Position numbers and translations under genes: made by a program
Shown here: piece by piece, positions 11,061 to 21,570 of the stretch
Layout: every line of letters starts with the position of its first letter
How positions within the stretch are numbered: the first letter of the stretch is position 1
Source of the DNA: Mesostigma viride
Lineage: Eukaryota; Streptophyta; Mesostigmatophyceae; Mesostigmatales; Mesostigmataceae
Assembly: GCA_009746045.1 (NCBI GenBank)
Contig: RPFO01000127.1
Span: 894,050-958,049 of the forward strand
Direction: 5' to 3'
DNA: 64,000 bases
Notes under the pieces: generated by a model
The model's database searches: none
What the model was told of the DNA's origin: nothing
What the model saw: the letters and a program-made list of their open reading frames with translations, nothing else

Positions 11061-13327
11061 GGGGACGTGGCGCGCCGAATATTTTCCGCGCGAAAAAATT
11101 CGCGGTACCAGCCGTACCGTGAAAAGTGGGTGCACCGTGCGCGCACCCCTTGCGGAAGTGGTCATGGCGACTGCGTTTAGGTGAAACTAGCAATGTAGGG
11201 CTAGAGAAATGCAAAAAAAATGCTCGAATGTTGAAGAAGATGATTTCATGATGTTGGGTTGTGGCGGCAAGTAGCTGGTTTACAATATCGCTGCTTTCTT
11301 TTACTGCCATCGGCATGGGGGTTAAACTGCATTTTTTGGTCGCGCGGAATAAAATAGAGTTCGTGATAGCGGCAGTAATTCGCAGTTTTGGTGGCCTTTT
11401 TGACCGTCAAGGATGCATTAATATCGGTAGCATTGAATTCCAAACCGAACTGGTGCTTTTTGCTACATTTTCGGCCATTGTCGGTAAGTAATTCTTCAGG
11501 CCTGCGCAGTGCATGTCGGAATCTTCCATGGAAGAACGGCCGTTGTTGCGCGCCTGGGCGAGGGATCTGCGAGGGCAAGGTATAGATTTGTCGCGAATGT
11601 TATGTGCTATCAGTTCTTTCTTCTATGAGCTCATCGTTCGAAGGTTTTTGCGTTCTGTTTGGGCCGTTTCTGCCAGCTAGCTCGCCGTTGCTTGCCGAAT
11701 ACCTGGCAGCTTTAGATTGTTTTCGTTGATGTCGTGGTTAGGGCCGCTTCAGTCGAAGCCTATAGCTTCTCGGGAAGGTTTAAGGCATTTCATAAAACGT
11801 GTTCTGGCAAGGATGGTGTGCGTATGGACGCTTCTTGTTGTGTTAGAGTGACGCACCCTCTCTTCGCAGCGGCATCACAGCGCTCATGCGCTGGAGGGCC
11901 GCCAATGGTTTCTTTCCATTTTATCGTGCAGGGGAGGAAGTGTTTTATTGACGATCATGTTGGAGATATTGCATTTGTGTGACTGCATGTAGATAGCTGC
12001 CACCATTGGTTTATTTGAGCTTTCCCTTGATATGATGATGTGAAAAGACTGCAATGTGCTGAGCCAACCATGGTTGACATGGTTGACTGCATGCCATCGT
12101 TGTATGCCATGATCTCCTTGGTTCCTTGCCCTCCATAGTTCCAGTTTGTTGCCCATCTCAGGTAGGGCAGTGAAGGAGTTGTTGCTGTGTTGATTAGCTT
12201 GGTTGGCATAAACCTTACACTCTAACCTGGGAGAAACATAGAAAATGCTGGTTAGGCATTTTAGTGCCATCATCATTATTGCTATTCACATGCTTATATG
12301 TCTGGCCATGCTCGAGGGACGGTGAAGGTGTATGAGGTGTGTGGCCACCCCTTTGTACTTCATAACATATTAAGCATGTATTTGATGCATGTTGGATGGC
12401 ATGTAAAGTGTGATTGTGTTAACTTGGTTACTGAGTGGTCCTTAGCGCCTGTCAGGTGGTCGTCTAGGAAACCCATCAGTGCGTGTCACAGTGACCCCAA
12501 ACCTTGAGCATGTGTCGTCATCAGTGTGCAAGAGTTATTTATATGTGCTTTTGGTCATAGATTTGCTGAGTTCTAATCATGAAGTTTACAAGGTAACCTT
12601 GGGTTGACTAATGTGTATGCTCTCTTGGCATGTATGCCTAACGATCGTGTTGCTATGCTTAGGCTGGCAAGGTTGGCCATGCCGAGGGCAGGTGAGGGCA
12701 GATGAGGTGCCTAGCTGTTTGCTTATGTATTGTGATCGAGTAGGGCATGCTTTCAGGCTTTTTGGATGGAAAACATCATGCCTAACTGGCCTTGTACAAA
12801 GAAAAACCTCCTTTAGCTTATGTTCAGGTTTTAGCACGTTTAACTTTATAACTTGAGCTAGACTTGTCGGAATGACCTGGGACTTGGAAGACAGTTGTCC
12901 CCCTGTTAGACGGATTTTCGCTGCAGAAAAAAGTATTTTTTTGACGTGTTTATAAAAAGTTATTCCCAATGTCCGGTAAAAAAAGGGTCGTTTTGCGGGG
13001 AAATTAATAACTGTTCGAGGTTTTGCCCTTTCCATGATGTAAATAGCTCAGCGAGCTACAAACTCAGGGAACTAAAAACGCTGCAGGCAGTTTTGCAAAT
13101 AAATGTGTGCATTGGCTGGGGCATACCCAGCCCTAATTAGCGTCTTTTGCTATTTATAGCGCATTATTGGTGTATATATGGGGGTAGTACCCCCAACAAG
13201 TGCATGGACAACTCACTAGAGATGTTATTTAGTGCCCCCAATCATAACTTAGCGTTGTGCAAATGAATTTCAAGTGATATTAGCATAGGTCAATTTTTAA
13301 GGGTTTTGGGGTGCCACCTCCCCTTAA
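11057..13327. mobile_element. TTAA-flanked element with 16-bp imperfect TIRs
   Basis: TTAA at 11057-11060 and 13324-13327. The termini are GGGGACGTGGCGCGCC on the left and, as complement, GGGGAGGTGGCACCCC on the right (13 of 16 match). It interrupts LINE ORF2 exactly where the other copy is continuous. The 2.27-kb interior has no convincing coding frame and is A/T-richer than its surroundings. It is probably a non-autonomous piggyBac-type element of a family different from 4382-6099 and 7225-10557. Confidence 0.7.
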
Positions 13328-13557
13328 GGATGTCCAAGCCTGCTGGCTCGAACCCCTTAAGAGCAGTAAAGCGCGCACGTGCCCGGCGCATGACGTGATC
13401 CACGACAATAATGAACAGGTATGGGGACAGGACACAACCTTGCCACACCCCGTGGTGAAGGGGGAATGGTGGAGTGGTGCCCTCCGCAGTCCGCACTACT
13501 GCCTGTTGTGAGGCCTCATACAGTCGGCGAATGGCAGCAATAAACGCAGGCGGTACC
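13328..13557 (-). pseudogene. LINE copy 1, segment d: RT core with QGCVLSPYLF
   Basis: The minus strand encodes the conserved RT block QGCVLSPYLFIIVVDHVM and upstream RLYE-S-VVRTAEGT residues, matching 24.2-24.42 kb. Its right edge GTACC (13553-13557) is the target site duplicated by the LTR retrotransposon. Confidence 0.8.
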
Positions 13558-14255
13558 AGTTAACGTTTTTATGAACGCAATATGTAAGGATATGGTTGCA
13601 ATGCAGCAATGTGTGAATATGGTTGGAAACAGAGCTTTGTTAAATTGTATAGGCTTTCAGCACTCGGGCACGTGAGTGCTTGTACACGAGTTTGCCAAGT
13701 CAAGGCAACACACGTGAGGCGGGCTCGCAAGAGATCTGCCCAAATGGCACTGGTCTATTCTTTATATACTTGTGCACTGTGCTTGCTAGTCCTGAGCAGC
13801 CCAGAAGGCCTGCTCAGTAATAACACTCCCGGTACAGTATTCACTACCTGTACAGCGCCCAGCTCCTATACAGTAGGTCTGCTATACAGGCACAGTGACC
13901 ACAGAGCACAGTCCACAGTGACTATTGCATCTGCACCTAGAAGTCCAGGACAAAGCCTGCGGTACCAACAGACCACAGGTTACGGTTCCTATTTCCTGCG
14001 TACGACGTATTAATCCAATACCGTCGTAGGTACAGCACCTAATTCCTGTCAGCCCAGGAATTACTGTCGACCCCATATGTCGTCGGCAAATATTCACGTC
14101 CGACTTAGAAGAACAGCCGGCTCGCGCTCGCGCGCGACCGGGAAGTCGGAACGCCATAACTTTCTTGATACTTGTCGGAATGAACTCGTTCCGGTGCCGC
14201 TGGAATCGCAGAGATATGCCGAATCAGGATCACGCCAATGCGCTTGGCGTTAACT
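13558..14255 (-). repeat. LTR (3' LTR in element sense)
   Basis: 698 bp matching 20877-21570. It begins AGTTAACG and ends CGTTAACT, an 8-bp inverted terminus. It also contains a CGCTCGCGCGCG block near 14125. Confidence 0.9.
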
Positions 14256-14256
14256 C

Positions 14257-14276
14257 CAATCCTTTCTTTTCTTGAG
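14257..14276 (-). other. Polypurine tract of the LTR retrotransposon
   Basis: On the minus strand the purine run AAGAAAAGAAAGG lies directly upstream of the 3' LTR, the expected position of the plus-strand primer. Confidence 0.7.
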
Positions 14277-15002
14277 CTGTAGCAGCTCACACAAGTCTAC
14301 ATACAAACACACACAATGGGTACTGGACATCCTCCCCGACTACAAGTCACAACCCGCTGGGCATGACAGTCAGCTTGGATTCCTTATTATATGTACATAG
14401 CACCCATACTGGCTCAGGAGCACAAACAAATTACAATGAGTCCCTATCCCTTCACGGGAGGCTCGTTGTGTTACCCATGTACAAGAGGTTGGCCAACTGT
14501 GGCAGCCCATAGGTGTTCAGCTAAGAACTTGAGAAGTATGTACAACCTTCAGGACCTTAGGCGAAACCCCACAGATCACCCACAACAGCTCATCAGAAAA
14601 CATTGCTGACCCCCAGACGGGAGTCGGCGCCGGTCTGCTGCCCCTTATCGAACCAGACACAACATCTACGCGAAGCACATGCAAAACACAAGCTCCTATA
14701 CTCGTTCCAACCGTGGAAAATCAGGGGACCTGTCGCCACCTCACCAGCATGGTGGATGGGTCAGCCAGTCCGTGAAACTCCGCCTTAAGACGGCACCAGG
14801 GAATCGAACCCCGCCCACAAACCACAGATCTGGGGAAACCTCAGACTGAGATGAAAACCCCAGATAGACATCTCTCCATCAGAGACAATGTCAGACATTC
14901 CCACACCAGAGACATGTCTCACCCCTCAAGGTGTGCTCAGGATTATGTACAATCAAGCTCCCAGCCTGATATCCAGAGACTTAAGCACCCAGCTCTCAGC
15001 TT

Positions 15003-18000
15003 TTAGACAGATAGACCGACTTGACAGTCAGCATTCATGAGCTTCCTCAGTACATTGTACTGGGCTGGGGCCTTGTGTGGCAGCTTTGTCAATGCATCAG
15101 CAGGGTTCTCCTCGCCAGGGATATGCTTCAAGTCAACCAAACTGGCCAACTCCTTCAGCAACAAATAATCCAGGTCCCGGCTTCTGGCCAGCTGCTTGTG
15201 AACAAACTGGACCATACCCATGCTGTCTGTTAGCAACAACGTCTCCATCTGCAAGGTCCAAGGGGTAACTGAAGCCAGCTCCAGCATTAACTCCTTTATG
15301 TACAGGCTGGACTGGATCCCCTCGCATATGGCCCTGCATTCTGCCACATCTGAACTGATACAGACCCTCTTCTGCAGTCTGCTGTACCAGCTGAACAAAC
15401 TTGCCCTGCTCTGATAAAAAGCAAACAGAGCAGCAGATCTCCCCCTGACCTTGGTAACCTGGCGAGCATCCATGGAACTGTCAACAAAGATCTCCAAGGT
15501 GATAGGCTGGGCAAAGTCAATCCCAGACAAAATCAGATCAGGGGTACTCTCCACCAACCGGGCTATGACTCGAGGCTTCTCATCCTCAAGCACCTCATCA
15601 GGCATTCTGCTATGGACCATCAAAGACGGACCACAGATGCTGGCAAACCAGGCCCACATGCCTCTCAACTCAGGTCCTGCAGCCTGGGTGATCTTCTCTG
15701 GCAAGGCCTTCACAATGGTCTGTTTATAATCTCCTCCAGCCTGAAGCCTGATACTCCACTCCCCGTCCCTCCTGAACAGGGTAGCCTGCATTCCACAGAA
15801 CACTACAGGCTTGTTGGGCTCCTGCCACAGCTCCTTGCCCAGTGAAAACTTGCCACTGATGACAGGAATAAACTTCTTCAGCCAGGTCGTGGGGGCTAGC
15901 AAATGCAGATCATCTCCATGCAAACTAGCATACACTGGCAGACCCTCCCATTGGGCCAGCAGCAAACAGGGATCAACTGAAGACACTCTCAAGCCACACT
16001 CACTGATCAGAGCTTCCTGCAGCGTGAGTCTCCAGATGATTGGGCTCGACCTGAGTCCTTCCAGGCCCTTCAGAATAACCAGGAATTGTTGATGCAGCTC
16101 CAGCTTCCAGATGGCAGGCACCTCAACACAGTAAGGCTCATCCTGCTTCCACACCCTCCTGGCCACTTCTGGATCAGATTTTAAAAATGCCCTCTTGAAG
16201 TCCAGCAGCACTGATGACATAGCTGCTCCCCTGTTCAGCAACCCCACGTAGAGACATAGCAAAATTCTCCATGTGTCGTGTAGCATCCCTGGCGTGTATA
16301 GCTCCTCTCCTGGCAGACTCCCCGTGCCGTGATACTCATTCAGGACAGGCCTGACATGGGGCACTGATACCTCATCCACAACCTTCCTCTTCAGCACAAA
16401 TCTCAAAGCAAGCTTCCTTGATGCTGGGGGACGTCTGTCTGTTGGTGCAGCACACTCAAACTGCAACCACTCCTCCAATGCCTTGGAGAAGGCGAGCTTC
16501 CAAGCCTCAAACAAAGTAGGCGAGCTCATCTCTTGGACCAGCTGGTCATATGTCAAAGGAGAGTGTGCAGCAAGGCTCCTGTGAGTTATGCCAATACTGC
16601 TGGGGTGCAACACAGCTGGAATCACCAAACTGGCCGCTGGGGGCACCTCCCCTTCATCCCATTTTACACCCTTGACCGGCTTGGCCCTGCACCTGACTGG
16701 AAATGTTGTCCTGAAATTTTCTAGGGGAATCATCCCCCAGCCATCTCTTCTCAGAGCTGTAGCTCTGATAGAAATCCCAGGATTGCCCAGAAAATTCTGA
16801 CCCAAAATCACAGGGCCATCATAGTCCTCTAGGACAAGGAAGGTCACATCCACACCCATGACAGGGGCAGTAACCTCTCCCAACACCCTTAGATGCGTCC
16901 TACCACTGAAATCAGACACCCAGGGGCAACTTGGTTCTCCGACCAGCAGTTCTCCTGTATGCTGAGGTCCCATGACAGAAACCTGTGCATTGGTATCTAT
17001 CTCCATGGCAGCTACCTCAGGTTCATCCAACTGGACAAGCTTGGACACCTTAGGCTCCTTCTTGGCTCTTTGCAAAGCCTGTACAATATCTGATAGACGC
17101 ACACCCCTAGGCCTGGTGTCGGGCCGTTCCGGAGGTGCAGCCTGTCCGCCTGCTTGCCCAACCACCGTATGTGAAGGTACCCCAGGGGCCGGGCCAGGGT
17201 CACCCTGAGGGCTCGATACAGCTGTAGCACCCTGATCAGGAAGCTCCACGTCACCCCCGCCTTGTACACCAGCGGGCACCTGGAAGAGGTCTCCTTGATT
17301 ACCTCCCCGGGGACGGATCTTTGACCAGGACAGACGGTGCACTGCTTGGGAGCCATCAATGGCCACCCAGCACTTATGGCCAGCGGCTTCTACTCGGGTC
17401 ACCACCCCATCATGCCAGCTGCCACGTTTCCCTGGAAAGCTTGGTTCCTTCCACACAACAACCTGTTGTCCAACGTTAGGTTCTAGGACACTCCAGCCCT
17501 TGTCTTTCTGCCTCAGCTTGAGGAACTTGGCCTCTAGCTTCTCCTTCCATGCCTGCTCAGCATCAGCTGGCAGCATCCTGGTATGCAGCATAAGAGGATT
17601 GATGGCAATGTCACCAAAGAACATGGGAGTCCTCAGGTTCAGCCTATCCTCCACAGAACGTAGCCATGCAGATGTCACAATGGCAGATGACGTCCTTGGA
17701 ATCCTCTCCACCAGCAGCACAGTCTTGATCTCTTGGATGGCTCTCTCCACCACCCCTTGCTGGCCGTGGCTCTCCCTGGGTGTAATCAGCAACTCTGGAA
17801 ACTCTGGCAGGTTCTCACAGCACTCAAACTGAATGTCACACTGCAACAACTCCAACCCAGGGTACCTGCTCCTTGTCAACTTCAGAGCAGCAATCAATGT
17901 AGGCTTCTCCATGTCAGGCAGGATCTCTAGGGTCTTGTACTTGGTATATCTGTCCACTGCCACCAGCAGCTTCAAACCCCTGATTCTCTGAATATCTACC

Positions 18001-18218
18001 TGCACATGGCCTGGCTGCAAAATAGGAGTCCTGGCATGAGACTGCTTGGGCTTTCTAGCAACTAGCCTGCACTTGCAAGCTTGAGCAACCTGTTGGCAGA
18101 TGGAGTACAACTCACTTCCTCCCAGCCGTCTAGCAACTTGCAAAGACTGAGCTGCATGGCCAAACATGGTATGCAACCTTGAGGCAATGTCATACAAGAG
18201 AGAAAATTTTATTGTCAT
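15003..18218 (-). CDS. pol: Retrotransposon pol polyprotein: integrase, protease-like, RT, RNase H
   Basis: About 1070 residues in one open frame; the first ATG is at 18218. Domain order as read: an integrase zinc-binding region (LHTMFGH, then C...CKC) and a D,D,E core (HVQVD, LQCD, VVERAIQE) in about residues 20-190. Next comes a retropepsin-like segment with DTNAQVSVM and, ~60 residues on, ILGQNFL (about residues 415-500). The copia-type RT follows (FKRAFL, LEGLRSSPIIW, HGDDLHLL in place of YVDD-L). Last is RNase H (FVDSS, SSDVAE, LTDS, ADALTKLP). Integrase ahead of RT marks Ty1/copia, but a protease between integrase and RT is atypical. The frame is intact. Products would make and integrate element cDNA. 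Confidence 0.88.
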   Translation of the reverse strand: MTIKFSLLYDIASRLHTMFGHAAQSLQVARRLGGSELYSICQQVAQACKCRLVARKPKQSHARTPILQPGHVQVDIQRIRGLKLLVAVDRYTKYKTLEILPDMEKPTLIAALKLTRSRYPGLELLQCDIQFECCENLPEFPELLITPRESHGQQGVVERAIQEIKTVLLVERIPRTSSAIVTSAWLRSVEDRLNLRTPMFFGDIAINPLMLHTRMLPADAEQAWKEKLEAKFLKLRQKDKGWSVLEPNVGQQVVVWKEPSFPGKRGSWHDGVVTRVEAAGHKCWVAIDGSQAVHRLSWSKIRPRGGNQGDLFQVPAGVQGGGDVELPDQGATAVSSPQGDPGPAPGVPSHTVVGQAGGQAAPPERPDTRPRGVRLSDIVQALQRAKKEPKVSKLVQLDEPEVAAMEIDTNAQVSVMGPQHTGELLVGEPSCPWVSDFSGRTHLRVLGEVTAPVMGVDVTFLVLEDYDGPVILGQNFLGNPGISIRATALRRDGWGMIPLENFRTTFPVRCRAKPVKGVKWDEGEVPPAASLVIPAVLHPSSIGITHRSLAAHSPLTYDQLVQEMSSPTLFEAWKLAFSKALEEWLQFECAAPTDRRPPASRKLALRFVLKRKVVDEVSVPHVRPVLNEYHGTGSLPGEELYTPGMLHDTWRILLCLYVGLLNRGAAMSSVLLDFKRAFLKSDPEVARRVWKQDEPYCVEVPAIWKLELHQQFLVILKGLEGLRSSPIIWRLTLQEALISECGLRVSSVDPCLLLAQWEGLPVYASLHGDDLHLLAPTTWLKKFIPVISGKFSLGKELWQEPNKPVVFCGMQATLFRRDGEWSIRLQAGGDYKQTIVKALPEKITQAAGPELRGMWAWFASICGPSLMVHSRMPDEVLEDEKPRVIARLVESTPDLILSGIDFAQPITLEIFVDSSMDARQVTKVRGRSAALFAFYQSRASLFSWYSRLQKRVCISSDVAECRAICEGIQSSLYIKELMLELASVTPWTLQMETLLLTDSMGMVQFVHKQLARSRDLDYLLLKELASLVDLKHIPGEENPADALTKLPHKAPAQYNVLRKLMNADCQVGLSV

Positions 18219-18591
18219 TATTAGCACTCAAGGTATGTACAGATCCCTTATGTACAGGAGGCACCAGGGTCGTGCCTGTCAGACTGTCTCCAGCCCTATC
18301 CTCATCCTGACCATCCTGTGCCAGTCCTGCACGGTCAGAATGCTTCTGAGATCCACCTGGGTCCACATCACCAGGTCCTACCTCAGGCTCAGCACCGCCA
18401 TGGCGGGCACGTTGGCGAGTAACCACTGCAGCTACAGCTGGCATACTCTCTGTGGTAACCAAGCTTGCCCCATCGTGTCCAATAGGCTCTTTCACTAGAG
18501 CATGGGGCTGCCCCTCACTGCCGTCACTAGCAGCTACATTACACACCCCTGGGGGCACCCTCCAGGGTTCAGGGATGTGTGCAGGCTCAAG
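18219..18591 (-). other. gag-pol spacer of the LTR retrotransposon
   Basis: About 370 bp between the gag stop and the pol ATG. No protease motif was found in the frames inspected here, so pol is not an immediate in-frame extension of gag. How pol is expressed is not evident. Confidence 0.5.
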
Positions 18592-19710
18592 TCAATGATC
18601 AGCAGCCTTGCCCTTGCCCTTATCCTGGGATGGACCAGCCTTGTCCTTGCTGCCACCCTGAGCTGGCTTGCTCTGACCTTCCTGCCTCAGGTACGAGGGA
18701 CACTCATTCCTGAAGTGACCCTTCCCCTGGCAGAAATAACATTCCACCTGACTGATGTCCCGTGAGGTCCCACTGCTGGGCCCAGCCTTGGGAGGACCAC
18801 CCACCCTCTTGAAGTCAAACTGGGACTGTGGATGTCCCGACTTCGGCGGGGTCCCCCGTCCAGCCCTTCTGTCACGCCCCCTCCTGGACCTTCCTCGACC
18901 CCTTGAAGAGGTCTCAGGCCCTCTCGAGGACGCTGGGCCCCCGTGGCCCGATCCCCTCATGGACTTAACCGGGTTCAGCGGCCTCCTCATCCCCTGACGA
19001 GGGCGCTTACCACCCACGTACTTGCCGCTGAAACACTCATACAACTGGTCCGTCATGGCTGCCCAGCCATGGACCTGTCGCATGTGGATGGTCACATTAT
19101 CCATGGTGACCGGATCCAGCTGCAGCGACTTGAGAAAGTCGCCCATGGCCATCCGATCTGCGACGAAGAAGCCCTTGGCCATGGCGTCCTCCCTCAGCTT
19201 GACGAAGTCTTCAAAGGCGTGGACCACTAGCTGCCCCTTGATGGGCTTGTAGTCCAGGTATTCTTGCTTCAGGTGGGACCCATCTATGGTCCTCTTGTCA
19301 CTCAGGAACGACCTGAGTCGCGTCATAAACGCCGCCCAGGTGTCCCCCGCCGCGTGTCGCTCCCGAACAAACTTGAACAGCCGCCTCGCCGACTGCCTTA
19401 TGTAGGCACTAGACGCCAGGATGCGAAGCTTGTCACCGGTGTATATCTCCGTGTACAAGTTCATGTCCTCTAACATCCTCTCAGCATCCCGGGGCTGCCA
19501 ATTGTCCTTGATGGACTGAAACTGGCCTAGCACCGCGTACCCCTCAGCCACGGTCGGTCGCTTAGGCGCCGCTTGATCTGCGGCTGGCGCGTTCTGACCG
19601 CCCTGCGATCCTTGGCTCTGATTATCTGGCACGCAGCCTGGTCTCCCAGCGCCTGGCCGTCCCCGCGTCCATCGCGTCCACCGCGTCCATCGCGTCCATC
19701 GTCCATCCAT
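18592..19710 (-). CDS. gag: Retrotransposon gag with CCHC zinc knuckle
   Basis: About 372 residues from the ATG at 19710. An in-frame extension upstream to 19821 lacks ATG. A WTR tripeptide repeat near the N-terminus comes from a 9-bp DNA repeat (about 19665-19700). The middle is a capsid-like helical region (TWAAFMTRLRSFL, AFEDFVKLREDAM). A basic RG-rich stretch and the CCHC knuckle CYFCQGKGHFRNEC lie toward the C-terminus, followed by a Lys/Gly tail. It would package element RNA into particles. It is intact. Confidence 0.85.
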   Translation of the reverse strand: MDGRWTRWTRWTRWTRGRPGAGRPGCVPDNQSQGSQGGQNAPAADQAAPKRPTVAEGYAVLGQFQSIKDNWQPRDAERMLEDMNLYTEIYTGDKLRILASSAYIRQSARRLFKFVRERHAAGDTWAAFMTRLRSFLSDKRTIDGSHLKQEYLDYKPIKGQLVVHAFEDFVKLREDAMAKGFFVADRMAMGDFLKSLQLDPVTMDNVTIHMRQVHGWAAMTDQLYECFSGKYVGGKRPRQGMRRPLNPVKSMRGSGHGGPASSRGPETSSRGRGRSRRGRDRRAGRGTPPKSGHPQSQFDFKRVGGPPKAGPSSGTSRDISQVECYFCQGKGHFRNECPSYLRQEGQSKPAQGGSKDKAGPSQDKGKGKAADH

Positions 19711-19829
19711 CCCAGCGCCGCGCCGGCAAAGCCCATAAAGCGCTTGTTGGTCAATAGCTCCCTCACTCCATGATGGCCTCTGTTCAGATCTGCTACAGCC
19801 AGCCAAGTGGCCAAGCAGCAATTAAAGCA

Positions 19830-20876
19830 ATATAAGCTACTGAACAAGAAAGGAAAGTGCCAAGTGTTACCACTCAGGCAAGACCACCACGGTCCCCAGG
19901 CGCGTCCTGGTTCTCCTTGTCGCTGTCGTCGTCGCTGTCGCTCACCACAATCAGCTCTGGCACCCTGCTACCCGCTGCGCCGTCGTCGACCCGCTGTCGG
20001 CCCGCGATGACAGAATCGTCACCGTTGGTATAGTAGACAGGTGACAACCCGTCGTTGGCACCCCGCGGATTGTATCTTGGCACCTCGTGGTCGCCAAGTG
20101 CCTCGTCGCCTAGCCCAGCGACCCCCTGCTCCCACCTCAAGGTCACTATCGTACCAAGAGGGCAAACTCTTCCCAACGCGTCACACGAACGCGAAGGGGT
20201 TGGGGCAGTTCCTGAAAAGGAACCTTGCTCGCTCCGGAAACCTGCCGACTCGTGCCGCACGCTGTCCTCCGGTGATGGCTTCCGCTGTCGCCCCGACCTC
20301 TGCAAGCCGCCTGTAGCGCTCCGCTCCGCGTCGTTCACGCCTAACTGGTCCCGCTGCAACACCCTCGTCGCCGATTACGCCTGCGAAAGTACGTGGTACA
20401 CCCGCACCCGCTGCTGTCGGCACGAACTCGTGTCGCACTGCGCCAGCTGCCTCCGCAGCCTCTCCTCGCCTTGCCGCCAACTCCGCCGCACCCGCTCAGC
20501 TACTGCGTAATCACCGTCTGGATGCCGACCAAACCGTGAAGCTCCTGCTCGAGGTCGTCGATGCTCCGGTGCTCCGGAATGACGATGGTTTGGACGTGCC
20601 GCAGAATTCGCTCCCAATCTTCGACCTGGTCGTCGACGAATTGCACGAAGCTGCGATTAACAGGCGGACGATCTGCAAGCAATAAAGATAGATCTCGAAC
20701 GACACGACGCAATTCAGGCGAAATCGAACCCCCAGCAGACTGCCGAAACCGGAAATCCTGCTGCCGTTGTTCTTCCTGCACCATTCACCACCGGACGAGC
20801 TTCTCGCGTCGTCAACGCTGCACACCGCAACAGCAACGACCCTCCTGGCCGTTCCGCTGAGACTGGTTGTAATTTG
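19830..20876 (-). other. 5' internal region of the LTR element with small broken frames
   Basis: Between gag and the 5' LTR the minus strand has several overlapping frames. The most protein-like (20500-20784, 94 residues) is Gln/Glu/Asp-rich with an amphipathic LLLADRPPVNRSFVQFVDD segment. It could be a leader or a frame-broken gag extension. No PBS with the usual TGG start was recognised beside the LTR. Confidence 0.4.
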
Positions 20877-21570
20877 AGTTAACGTTTTATGAACGCAATG
20901 TGAAGGATATGGTTGCAATGCAGCAATGTGTGAATATGGTTGGAAACGGAGCTTTGTTAAATTGGATAATGTTACAGCGCTCACACACTTGAGGCTTGTA
21001 CACGCGCTTGCCAAGTCAAGGCAACACACGTGAGGCGGGCTCGCAAGAGATGCCCAATGGCACTGGCCTATTCTTTATATACTTGTGCACTGTGCTTGCT
21101 AGTCCTGAGCAGCCTAGGAGGCCTGCTCAGTAATAACACTCCCGGTACAGTATTCACTACCTGTACAGCGCCCAGCTCCTATACAGTAGGTCTGCTATAC
21201 AGGCACAGTGACCACAGAGCACAGTCCACAGTGACTATTGCATCTGCACCTATAGAAGTCCAGGACAAAGCCTGCGGTACCAACAGACCACAGGTTACGG
21301 TTCCTATTTCCTGCGTACGACGTATTAATCCAATACCGTCGTAGGTTCAGCACCTAATTCCTGTCAGCCCAGGAATTACTGTCGACCCCATATGTCGTCG
21401 GCAAATATTCACGTCCGACTTAGACGAACAGCCGGCTCGCGCTCGCGCGCGACCGGGAAGTCGGAACGCCATAACTTTCTTGATACTTGTCGGAATGAAC
21501 TCGTTCCGGTGCCGCTGGAATCGCAGAGATATGCCGAATCAGGTACACGCCAATGCGCTTGGCGTTAACT
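20877..21570 (-). repeat. LTR (5' LTR in element sense)
   Basis: 694 bp, matching 13558-14255. Being upstream of gag on the minus strand it should hold the element promoter; no TATA box was assigned. Confidence 0.9.

Larger units (their letters stand above)
13558..21570 (-). mobile_element. Copia-like LTR retrotransposon, complete, minus orientation
   Basis: Two LTRs of about 695 bp (13558-14255 and 20877-21570) bound 6.6 kb of gag and pol on the minus strand. The termini are AGTTAACG...CGTTAACT rather than TG...CA. The 5-bp target duplication GTACC is exact (13553-13557 and 21571-21575), and both flanks are LINE ORF2 sequence that is contiguous in the second LINE copy. The LTRs are almost identical apart from scattered indels, including a run of changes near 13650-13690, so the insertion is fairly recent. 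Gag and pol are separate frames. Confidence 0.92.
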
